A stretch of DNA of 64,000 nucleotides from Mytilus galloprovincialis (Eukaryota > Mollusca > Bivalvia > Mytilida > Mytilidae), in the NCBI RefSeq assembly GCF_965363235.1, contig NC_134845.1, positions 9,362,101 through 9,426,100 on the forward strand. Reading direction: 5' to 3'. The translations under genes and the position numbers were made by a program. Positions 9,020 to 15,447 of the stretch are shown one piece after another. The notes beneath the pieces were generated by a model, which ran no database searches, had not been told where the DNA came from, and was given only the letters and a program-made list of their open reading frames with translations. The first letter of the stretch is position 1; each line of letters opens with the position of its first letter.

Positions 9020-10306
9020 TCAGAAGACGACGTTCATCTTTCGACCATCGGATTCGAACTGGAGGATTCGATCGGAGATGATCAGGGCGAAGGCTTCGGT
9101 GGCGGCAGGTACGTTGCGCTCAAATTCGGCTCGGATCTGGATATCCACGGTGGATTCCTTCAAGCGCTCGGACTGATGACTCACGTCGATCACGAAGAGA
9201 GGGTAGAGATCGATGAAGTCGGAGGGATTGACGCCACCATTGCTGAGCAGACTTTCCATGCTATGGAAATGCTTGCGGAAATCAGCAGCCTGCTTGAAGA
9301 CTCTGGCGACCTTATTCTGGGTGAAGCCGGCATCGTAATCCACGGCGGGATAGCGCTCTGCATTGAGGGTCACGTGGATATTTCGCAATCGGCAGTGATC
9401 GAAGACGGCAGCATTATTCGTCTGATCATTGCTCCTATCCGTCTGGAAGGCAACGATGATCCATCGAGGTTTCTCGCGTCCGCTTTTGGCAGCCAGGCGC
9501 CAGTTGAATTGAGTGGTCTGGGGCACGGCTATGGAATCGCACTGTCTCATGCGGAATCCACAATTGATCTTGGACTTACTCTGGATGGTCTTATAGAGCC
9601 GCAGCTTGTCTTGATCGGAGGGGGTGACGTGGGGGACGAACCACGATACCTTGCTCAAGACTACTTTGGCTACGTCGTTGACGGCAGCGGCTCTCAGCAC
9701 TGCATTGGCATCCGAATCGCGCACCAGAGAGAGCTCGTGCTTGAATCCATAGACGATCTTTTCGTAGTCGGCGGCAAATCCAAAGATATGCTTGAGGGGA
9801 ATGGCGAAGGAGAATGACCCCTTGGCAAGGGGTTTGGTGATGATATATCCATGCCGAGCTGCGAATCCGGTATTTTCCGCCTCGGCATCGGCCGTGGAAT
9901 CTTTGAACCATAGCTGGTTGAGTCCCTGGGATTTGGAGAAGTCGTCGGGGTAGGTGAGCATCCCCAGCATGGTAGTGGCGACGCCTGGATCGTTCAGATG
10001 CTCGACCTGCTGGCCGGAGAGTCGGTAGCTGATGCTGCGGAAGAGAAACATCACTCCATTATGAGCGAGCGATACGAGATCACCGTTGACGTAGGCGGTC
10101 CCGTCGTTTTTCTGAAGCTTGCCTTCGACTAAGAGGTAGCTCTCGGCGGGATGGAGAAACTCGTCCTGGGTCTCGATGTTAATGCGGATTTCGGCACCGG
10201 CATTATTGAGCTGGGCACCGGCTTGGGGCTCATATTCGTGGACCTGATACTCCTGGAGACTTTCATCGAAGGTCAATCCTTCAGTGATGGAGAGAATTTC
10301 AGCCAT
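9020..10306 (-). CDS. PY: Polinton major capsid protein (double jelly roll, hexon-like)
   Basis: 428 residues. The N-terminus (GAEIRINIETQDEFLHPAES followed by YLLVEGKL) matches the start of the first jelly roll in Polinton PY proteins: an I-x-I-x-I strand, then a D-x-x-x-x-P-x-x-S turn, then a strand ending in EG. Later beta-rich blocks (MLGMLTYPDDFSKSQG, FAIPLKHIFGFAADYEKIVY, RWIIVAFQTDRSNDQTNNAA) fit two consecutive jelly rolls. Trimers would form the capsid faces. Its start is ATG at 10304-10306, eight bases after TATAAATAAA; the TAT AAA TAA of that motif encodes the last residues and stop of the 118-residue gene. Confidence 0.88.
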   Translation of the reverse strand: MAEILSITEGLTFDESLQEYQVHEYEPQAGAQLNNAGAEIRINIETQDEFLHPAESYLLVEGKLQKNDGTAYVNGDLVSLAHNGVMFLFRSISYRLSGQQVEHLNDPGVATTMLGMLTYPDDFSKSQGLNQLWFKDSTADAEAENTGFAARHGYIITKPLAKGSFSFAIPLKHIFGFAADYEKIVYGFKHELSLVRDSDANAVLRAAAVNDVAKVVLSKVSWFVPHVTPSDQDKLRLYKTIQSKSKINCGFRMRQCDSIAVPQTTQFNWRLAAKSGREKPRWIIVAFQTDRSNDQTNNAAVFDHCRLRNIHVTLNAERYPAVDYDAGFTQNKVARVFKQAADFRKHFHSMESLLSNGGVNPSDFIDLYPLFVIDVSHQSERLKESTVDIQIRAEFERNVPAATEAFALIISDRILQFESDGRKMNVVF

Positions 10307-10313
10307 TGCGTAT

Positions 10314-10670
10314 TTATTTATAACGCTGGACGAAGTCGTGGATGGTGGCGATGCCAGCGCCTGAGATGAGATTATTCAGGCGTGCTTGCTGCTGCGAGGT
10401 CCTTTGCTTCGGGATCTTGCTGGGGGCGTGTTGCTTTGGGATCTTGCTGCGGCGCGATACTTTCTCTACGACGTGGTCGACGGCCTTGGAAGCTCCCTTC
10501 TCGACTCCCTTGATAGCAGCATTGGTGGCAGCGCTCATGGCTTTGCTTCCTAAGGTCTTAGCGGTGGAGGAGGTAAATACACGCCCGAGAAGCTTCGTGG
10601 CGACGTCGAATAGTCCTCGACCACCCACCACATACTTCCGACGATATCCTTGATTAATCACGAGAGGCAT
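10314..10670 (-). CDS. Small basic Polinton core protein with adenain-type C-terminal site (118 aa)
   Basis: A basic, low-complexity protein. YVVGGRGLFD near residue 13 is followed by an alanine/lysine-rich amphipathic region (AMSAATNAAIKGVEKGASKAV) and a strongly basic stretch (SRRSKIPKQ...SKIPKQRTSQQQ). The end reads LISGAGIATIHDFVQRYK. ISGA|G fits the adenovirus protease consensus [MIL]xGx|G; cleavage would free a 13-residue C-terminal peptide, as in adenovirus pVI, whose 11-residue C-terminal peptide activates the protease. DNA condensation inside the particle is the likely role of the basic part. It starts at TATAAATAAATTATG. No family was recognised with certainty. Confidence 0.6.
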   Translation of the reverse strand: MPLVINQGYRRKYVVGGRGLFDVATKLLGRVFTSSTAKTLGSKAMSAATNAAIKGVEKGASKAVDHVVEKVSRRSKIPKQHAPSKIPKQRTSQQQARLNNLISGAGIATIHDFVQRYK

Positions 10671-10677
10671 AATTTAT

Positions 10678-11508
10678 TTATAGGAGCTGACGATGCAGCT
10701 GAACGTACTCGCCATGGTCGACGTGCCCCAGACGCTTCATGGCGTCGAGGATGGCCACGATTTCGTTGCGTACCCCATTATTCCCTGCCTGGTAGGCGGC
10801 GGCGCAAAGGTCGAGACGATCCAGCAAAGGGTCGAAGTCGTTGGGGAGAAATACTGCCGGCATGCCGCTGCCAAACTTATCTTGCTTATAGATGTGCGAT
10901 ACGATTTCCTTCCATTTATAGCTCTTATTTGCTTTGGGGGTTTTCGATAGGATGGAATTTCCTTGATACATGGCACCTGATGCTCGTAAGATCTCACCAT
11001 AGGCCTCCAAATCCTCAGGGTCGTACGATTTGGGTTCTTTCATCATTAGCAACTCCCATAAACCAGAAGTTCCTTTATAGCGCACCCCATCCACAATAAT
11101 ATCATCACCATCAAAGTCGGCAGGTAAATTCCCAATCTTAACGAGACCATTTTCTTCCCTCAATCCAAACGTATGGTCCGCATTCTTAGCCATACCGAGT
11201 TGGAGATACTTCCGTGCTAAGGGGTTAATGATAGTATCTTTGGGTGGTTCAATAGGAAGTGGATTGGGGGGAGGTGGGGGAAGGGCGGGCACTGGTGCAG
11301 GCAACCCCTCAATCGTTTGAGTGATCTGGGAAGCTGCTGCCTTTTGAGCCTCCACCACGGGCTTGAAGACCTTGGTGAGATCTCGGTCCAGGTCGATATT
11401 GCTGAGACGATGCTGCAGGTTGCTCGCTTGAATAGCCCGCTTCGTATCCTGCAGCTCTTTAGCGAGCGCCTCGCGCTGCTTTGGATCAGTGATCTTGATG
11501 AACGTCAT
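10678..11508 (-). CDS. Polinton-associated coiled-coil protein (DUF8207-like)
   Basis: 276 residues. An N-terminal helical, coiled-coil-prone region (about 8-70) leads to a proline-rich linker (LPAPVPALPPPPPNPLPIEPP, about 69-90). A C-terminal domain of about 180 residues follows, with VDGVRYKGTSGLWELLMMKE, YDPEDLEAYGEILRASGA, DLCAAAYQAGNNGVRNEIVA and ILDAMKRLGHVDHGEY. This C-terminal pattern (RYKGTxGLWELL...GNxGVRNEI) is very common in invertebrate proteins that I recall as Polinton-derived (DUF8207; the number is from memory). Function is unknown; position between capsid and packaging genes suggests a virion or assembly role. It starts at the clearest example of the motif, CTATAAATAAATG. 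Confidence 0.75.
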   Translation of the reverse strand: MTFIKITDPKQREALAKELQDTKRAIQASNLQHRLSNIDLDRDLTKVFKPVVEAQKAAASQITQTIEGLPAPVPALPPPPPNPLPIEPPKDTIINPLARKYLQLGMAKNADHTFGLREENGLVKIGNLPADFDGDDIIVDGVRYKGTSGLWELLMMKEPKSYDPEDLEAYGEILRASGAMYQGNSILSKTPKANKSYKWKEIVSHIYKQDKFGSGMPAVFLPNDFDPLLDRLDLCAAAYQAGNNGVRNEIVAILDAMKRLGHVDHGEYVQLHRQLL

Positions 11509-11570
11509 TTATTTATAGCCGCATTTGGAGGTTTTGGTCGTGACGAACCCAGAATGGTAATGGGGGAATA

Positions 11571-11602
11571 AAATTTCTGGAGAAAAAAATCTCCGGAAAT
11601 TT
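11571..11602. other. Hairpin in the largest Polinton intergenic gap
   Basis: AAATTTCTGGAG (11571-11582) pairs with CTCCGGAAATTT (11591-11602) with one wobble across an A-rich loop of eight bases. It lies between the stop of the zinc-protein gene (11725) and the start of the DUF8207-like gene (11508), after the minisatellite. It may end the upstream transcript. Its arms share TTTCYGG/CCGGAAA with the other hairpins of the element. Confidence 0.45.
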
Positions 11603-11611
11603 TTCTTACGC

Positions 11612-11755
11612 CGAACGCTTACGAACGCTTACGAACGCCTCCGAACGCCTCCGAACGCCCCTAAGCGTTTGAACGAACGCCTCCGAACGCCCCTAAGCGT
11701 TTGAACGAACGCCTCCGAACGCCCCTAAGCGTTTGAACGAACGCCCCTAAGTGTT
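11612..11755. repeat. Minisatellite inside the Polinton (CGAACGCCTC / 32-bp units)
   Basis: Short 10-bp units (CGAACGCTTA twice, CGAACGCCTC twice) are followed by about three 32-bp units containing CGAACGCCCCTAAGCGTTTG. The array is the only long non-coding stretch between minus-strand genes and overlaps the 3' end of the zinc-protein gene, whose last residues (LRGVRSNA) are encoded by it. Confidence 0.85.
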
Positions 11756-12192
11756 TGATGCCTCCCGCATCGGTCTTCACCCGGTCTGCATGGATGCTTG
11801 CACTCGAGACCATTCTTCATCTTGGTATGGCAAAGTGGTTGTGGGGACCTTGGGGGATGATTAAAATGCCTCGTGCATTGGTCTTTACCCGGGTGGCATG
11901 GATGCACGCACTGACTGCCACGAACAGTTTTGATGGTGCACTGTGGCTGCGGCGCTCGTGGACGTCTCCGGCGGCGGAAAAAGTGATTATAATTCCTTCC
12001 TGCAAAATCTTCAGGATCCATACGTTGCGCGAATTTTTCAGCGCCGCATCTGCAGCAGAGGAAACCTGGGATATGCGTATAGCCGATAAACACATCATAC
12101 CACTCATGCTCGCACTCAGGGGCTGGGGATGGTGGTGGGGAATCTAAAGCATTCAAATCTTCTTGATTCTCCAGAAAAAATTCTTCCATCAT
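11725..12192 (-). CDS. Polinton zinc-binding protein with duplicated Cys/His module (155 aa)
   Basis: A proline-rich acidic N-terminus is followed by CEHEWYDVFIG...FLCCRCGAEKF (Cys at 27, 46, 47, 49), an arginine run (FFRRRRRPR, 71-79), then two near-copies of one module. Module 1 has C85, C95, C99, C106, H109; module 2 has C121, C131, C135, C142, H145 (pattern C-x9-C-x3-C-x6-C-x2-H with HPC-x-PG-x-D between). A related C...C...PGKDGLCWRH pattern is near the POLB N-terminus. Such short zinc modules are frequent in large DNA virus proteins. Nucleic-acid binding is inferred from the zinc sites and arginine run. It starts at TATATATAGAATG. No named family recognised. Confidence 0.6.
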   Translation of the reverse strand: MMEEFFLENQEDLNALDSPPPSPAPECEHEWYDVFIGYTHIPGFLCCRCGAEKFAQRMDPEDFAGRNYNHFFRRRRRPRAPQPQCTIKTVRGSQCVHPCHPGKDQCTRHFNHPPRSPQPLCHTKMKNGLECKHPCRPGEDRCGRHQTLRGVRSNA

Positions 12193-12204
12193 TCTATATA
12201 TATA

Positions 12205-12966
12205 TTAGACTACGTAGAATTCATCTAAATTGCATCGATATTTTCCCGCCGCCTTGGGGCTCGAGAGATCGATGGTCAAGAAGCCGTAGGGTTTTGACCA
12301 GCAATGGTTGCATAGCTCATCGAACTGCTCCTTAGTGAGATCGTTGCAATGATCCCGACGCAGATGATCTCGATTCTTATCGTCCTGCTTGAAGAGGCAG
12401 ATGAAGTTGGCATTCTCCCGGATCGATTGCCGGGGTAGCTTGAAGTAGTTTTGGCAGAGGTAGAAGCAGTCGACGTTATTATGGCGGCCGCGCACGTAGT
12501 AGTCCTCGCACTTGCTTTGCTTGCTCAGCATCAAGTCGTCGAAGACCATGAGATTCTTACGGTTGGGATCGAGCTGGCGAGGGTCGGGCACATCATTCCC
12601 TTGCTCGAAGAAGAACGGCTCGATGCTGACCGACCGAGTCGATGGCTTCAACGTTTCAAGCGCATCGATCAGTGAGTGGGGGCACTTCTCCTTGATGGAG
12701 ATGAGCGTGCGGATATCTTCCTTCGAGAACCCTTTCGCCAGCGCCCGCTGCAGCAGCTGGTAGATGGGCTGGTGAAGAGACTTCCCAAAGACGTAAAGTC
12801 GATCGTAGTCGAGCCATCCGTCGCGCAGGAGGAGGTTATTCAGCAGCGTCGTCTTGCCGCAGTCGGACTTCCCGATGATGAGGCCCCGGATCGATCGATT
12901 GGGGAGGAGGAAGTGATTGGTCCTCGTGGGAGCACTATCGCTATAAGAGATATCTTCGATGTCCAT
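12205..12966 (-). CDS. ATP: Polinton genome-packaging ATPase (FtsK/HerA type)
   Basis: 253 residues. Walker A is GKSDCGKTT at residues 32-40; Walker B is NLMVFDDLM at 138-146; then DCFYLCQNYFKLPRQSIREN at 166-185, the usual sensor block containing the conserved glutamine of A32-like packaging ATPases. Length is normal for the family, whose role is to pump DNA into the capsid. The start ATG at 12964-12966 is separated by only 12 bp from the divergent ATG of the PLA2 gene (12979), and that spacer is a TATA-like sequence (TTATATAAAATA) serving both sides. Confidence 0.9.
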   Translation of the reverse strand: MDIEDISYSDSAPTRTNHFLLPNRSIRGLIIGKSDCGKTTLLNNLLLRDGWLDYDRLYVFGKSLHQPIYQLLQRALAKGFSKEDIRTLISIKEKCPHSLIDALETLKPSTRSVSIEPFFFEQGNDVPDPRQLDPNRKNLMVFDDLMLSKQSKCEDYYVRGRHNNVDCFYLCQNYFKLPRQSIRENANFICLFKQDDKNRDHLRRDHCNDLTKEQFDELCNHCWSKPYGFLTIDLSSPKAAGKYRCNLDEFYVV

Positions 12967-12978
12967 TTATATAAAATA
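12967..12978. promoter_or_regulatory. 12-bp divergent start region between ATPase and PLA2 genes
   Basis: TTATATAAAATA separates the two start codons. Read on the minus strand it gives TATTTTATATAAATG, and on the plus strand TTATATAAAATAATG, so both genes have the A/T-rich start motif seen throughout the element. No room remains for a conventional upstream promoter without using the coding sequence. Confidence 0.55.
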
Positions 12979-13491
12979 ATGATCTACTGCGTGAAATGTC
13001 GTAGGAAGACGGATACGGTAGGATTGGAAGAGGTGATAACCAGCAATGGGCGACGGCGGAAGGTGGGGACCTGCACCGTCTGCGGGGCTAGGAAGTCGCA
13101 GTTCGTGGCGGCTAAGGGGGCTGGACTCATGAATAAGCTGATCAATCGGATGCCCGTCGAAATGCATCTGCCAGGGCATAATTTCACCGGCCCGGGGACC
13201 AACCTGAGCAAGCGCTTGAATGCTGATGGCACTCCCAAGGTCTGGTCGAAGCCCATCAATCGAGTCGATCAAGCAGCCTACCACCACGATCTCTGCTATG
13301 CCAGGCATAAGGATACGGCCGCGCGCAATTCCATCTGCGATAAGACGATGCTAGCCTCGCTCGACGCCATGCCCAATCCCACTGCACGGGAACGTATGGA
13401 TCGAAGCATCGTCAGACCCATCATCGGCACCAAGGCACGATTTGGATTGGGAGTAGGAAAAAAAAAAAAGTGCGTTGGTCGGATGAGCTAG
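12979..13491 (+). CDS. Polinton PLA2-domain protein with zinc ribbon (parvovirus VP1-like)
   Basis: 170 residues from ATG at 12979, chosen because the longer open frame upstream is antisense to the ATPase gene. The N-terminal zinc ribbon has C4-x2-C7 and C32-x2-C35. Then comes the phospholipase A2 core: LPGHNFTGPGTNLSKR at about 64-79 (the calcium-loop GPG) and YHHDLCYARH at 101-110 (catalytic HD pair, HDxCY), as in parvovirus VP1u and secreted PLA2s. PLA2-like proteins are known from adintovirus-like Polintons and in parvoviruses allow escape from endosomes. The coding sequence ends inside the start of the integrase frame. Confidence 0.8.
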   Translation: MIYCVKCRRKTDTVGLEEVITSNGRRRKVGTCTVCGARKSQFVAAKGAGLMNKLINRMPVEMHLPGHNFTGPGTNLSKRLNADGTPKVWSKPINRVDQAAYHHDLCYARHKDTAARNSICDKTMLASLDAMPNPTARERMDRSIVRPIIGTKARFGLGVGKKKKCVGRMS

Positions 13492-14399
13492 CCGAAGAGC
13501 TGCATAAGCCAGTCCGACGCAAATTCCAGAAGCGTCGCGTAGTGGTCGGTGGAGTGGACGAGACCTGGGCCGCCGATCTCGTAGATATGAGCGCCTTCTC
13601 CCGCGATAATCGAGGCTTCAAATATCTCTTGAGCATCATCGACGTCTTCTCCAAGTACGGATGGCTGGTGCCGCTCAAGGATAAGAAAGGAACCACGGTA
13701 CGGGATGCCTTTCGGACCGTCTTCAAGGATCGCACGCCGAAGAAGCTATGGACTGATAAGGGCACGGAATTTTATAATCGTGAGGTGAAGGATCTACTCC
13801 AGAAGCACGACGTCAAGCTCTACTCCACTGAGAATGAGGAAAAGTCGAGCGTCGTCGAGCGCTGGAATCGCACCATGAAGGAGAAAATGTTCAAATATTT
13901 CTCAGCCAATTCCACGCGCGCCTACCTCCCCGTCTTGGAGGATCTCGTCCGCCAGTATAATTCCACCAAACATCGATCCATCAAGATGACTCCCACCTCT
14001 GCCAGCCAGAAGCAGCACGAGGCCAAGGTCTTCTGGAATCTCTACGGCGATCTCCCACCCATGCAGCCTCAGCGATTCAACGTTGGCGATAAAGTCCGGA
14101 TCACCAAGAAGAAGGGCACTTTCGAGAAAGGCTATACGCCTCGCTGGACGGAGGAAGTCTTCACCATTTCCCAGGCTCTAGGGACGCAGCCACCCACCTA
14201 TCGCCTCAAGGATTTCAACGACGAGGAGATCCAGGGATCCTTCTACGAGCCGGAGCTCCAGCGCACCGACCAGGACGTCTATCGGATCGAGAAGATCTTG
14301 CGACGACGAACCCGAGGTGGGGTGAAAGAGGCCTTCGTAAAGTGGAAAGGATATCCCAAGGAATTCAACTCTTGGATCAAGCAATCCGACCTGGAATAA
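13470..14399 (+). CDS. INT: Polinton retrovirus-type integrase with chromodomain
   Basis: 309 open codons. N-terminal block WSDELAEELHKPVRRKFQKR; RVE catalytic core with D36 (AADLVDM), D96 (LWTDKGTEF) and E130 (VVERWNRT), giving D-x33-E by my count; a small SH3-like beta region (FNVGDKVRITKKKGTFEKGY); and a C-terminal chromodomain (about 271-309: YRIEKILRRRTRGGVKEAFV, then KWKGYPKEFNSWI). It joins element ends to a staggered target cut, giving the 6-bp duplication seen. The chromodomain suggests targeting to methylated histone tails. The frame overlaps the end of the PLA2 gene and has no ATG ahead of the catalytic core, so how translation starts is not evident. In other Polintons I recall these two modules being annotated together. 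Confidence 0.88.
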   Translation: MRWSDELAEELHKPVRRKFQKRRVVVGGVDETWAADLVDMSAFSRDNRGFKYLLSIIDVFSKYGWLVPLKDKKGTTVRDAFRTVFKDRTPKKLWTDKGTEFYNREVKDLLQKHDVKLYSTENEEKSSVVERWNRTMKEKMFKYFSANSTRAYLPVLEDLVRQYNSTKHRSIKMTPTSASQKQHEAKVFWNLYGDLPPMQPQRFNVGDKVRITKKKGTFEKGYTPRWTEEVFTISQALGTQPPTYRLKDFNDEEIQGSFYEPELQRTDQDVYRIEKILRRRTRGGVKEAFVKWKGYPKEFNSWIKQSDLE

Positions 14400-14415
14400 G
14401 CCTCCTATCAGTAAT

Positions 14416-14447
14416 CTTTCCGGTCCCTCGAGAGAGAGACCAGAAAG
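14416..14447. terminator. Hairpin between convergent Polinton genes (right)
   Basis: CTTTCCGGTC (14416-14425) pairs with GACCAGAAAG (14438-14447), one mismatch, around an inner CTCGAG palindrome. It lies 17 bp after the integrase stop (plus) and 13 bp before the stop of the 187-residue minus-strand gene, the position expected for a shared 3'-end signal. Confidence 0.5.
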
Positions 14448-14459
14448 GCTATGGGGAGA

Positions 14460-15023
14460 TTAGCCCCGGTTGGAGGCGTGCCAACCTTCAAGCGTTGCCT
14501 TGATTGAGTCAATGGAACGATCATGATCATCAATTTCGCTCACCCGTCGTCTGGACCTACTAGACTTGATCTTCTTTTCTAGGTCGTTTATCCTGGACTG
14601 CATGCTTGCCACCAGCTCCTGCCAATTCTTAGCATACCATCCCTTGGTGACCGGCTCATCTGACCGGCTTCCCTCTGGCAGATTGCGGATCGCATGCCCT
14701 TGCATATCCAAGTCGATGCTCATCTTACCACCATTGGTCGATACGCACTCTGTCCTGTCTACCTTGTCTTTGGTGGCTGCCTTGATCGAATCGTTGATTT
14801 CCATGGTCATCCGCTTTAGATCCATCTTCAATTGGTTGCATTCTGACTGTAGGGCTTCGAGGTCTTTCAAGATTCTTTTCAGTTGATCGTCCACCCATTC
14901 CTTCGTCACGGCATCCGCGTCGTCTTTCGGCTCTCCCAACCCGGTGATGCGATAGTCCTTCATATCGAGATCTTGGAGCATGGAGCGAGCTGGGGCTCGT
15001 CTACTTGATCCAAATTTGTCCAT
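14460..15023 (-). CDS. Polinton fibre-motif coiled-coil protein (187 aa)
   Basis: Two copies of a tail-fibre-like motif flank a coiled coil. Copy 1 is LDMKDYRITGLGEP...DADAVTKEWVD (about 19-45). Copy 2 is LDMQGHAIRNLPEG...SDEPVTKGWYA (about 105-131). The pattern L-x-M-x-x-x-x-I-x-x-L-x-x-P-x-x-x-x-D-A-V-T-K-x-W/Y-V/A is familiar from trimeric fibres of phages and other viruses, where it caps a coiled-coil shaft. Heptad-rich segments (about 46-90 and 132-150) and a basic patch (SSRSRRRV) follow. A host-attachment or spike role is inference. It starts at TGTAAATAAATG, whose TAA ends the protease gene. Confidence 0.55.
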   Translation of the reverse strand: MDKFGSSRRAPARSMLQDLDMKDYRITGLGEPKDDADAVTKEWVDDQLKRILKDLEALQSECNQLKMDLKRMTMEINDSIKAATKDKVDRTECVSTNGGKMSIDLDMQGHAIRNLPEGSRSDEPVTKGWYAKNWQELVASMQSRINDLEKKIKSSRSRRRVSEIDDHDRSIDSIKATLEGWHASNRG

Positions 15024-15027
15024 TTAT

Positions 15028-15441
15028 TTACAGTGAGAATACTACGTCGTCGAAGGCCCAGCCGTCCGCCAGCAGCTTCAGCACGTGCAAGCAGAAATGC
15101 CCGCAGACCACGTCCCCACGTCGCTGCAGCTCATCGGTATTATATCGAATCTCCGGCCGTAGATAATCGACCATCTCATCGGGCGGAGGTAGGCCGTAAG
15201 AGTCGAAGTAGACTTTGAGCCCTCGGCGCTTATACCAGCAAGTCCAGTGCGTGCCGGGGCCATCGCGATCGTCGTGATTGAGGATGCCGCATTCGATGGG
15301 ATTGGGGGTGGGTGGCAGGGCGTCGCGCATAAATACGCCTCTGAAGCGGGGGATTCCTAGGGCAGATGCAGCTTCCTCGAGCTCTACGTTCGAAAGGGGC
15401 TTATGGGGGAGGAGGATTCCATGCACTCGTATGTTGCTCAT
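15028..15441 (-). CDS. PRO: Polinton adenain-like cysteine protease
   Basis: 137 residues. The C5/Ulp1-type catalytic set is visible: H65 in GTHWTCWY, D80 in VYFDSYGLPPP, Q106 and C113 in ELQRRGDVVCGHFCLHVLK. The Q-to-C spacing of seven matches adenovirus protease (Q115, C122). In adenovirus this enzyme matures capsid and core precursors; candidate sites are visible in the 192- and 118-residue proteins here. Length is short but usual for Polintons. It sits 6 bp after the POLB stop and starts at TAATAATAAATG, which also contains that stop. Confidence 0.88.
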   Translation of the reverse strand: MSNIRVHGILLPHKPLSNVELEEAASALGIPRFRGVFMRDALPPTPNPIECGILNHDDRDGPGTHWTCWYKRRGLKVYFDSYGLPPPDEMVDYLRPEIRYNTDELQRRGDVVCGHFCLHVLKLLADGWAFDDVVFSL

Positions 15442-15447
15442 TTATTA

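Noticed and set aside
12676-12978. N-terminal extension of the PLA2 protein
   Set aside because: The extension is antisense to the packaging ATPase gene; the ATG at 12979 immediately follows the shared divergent start motif.
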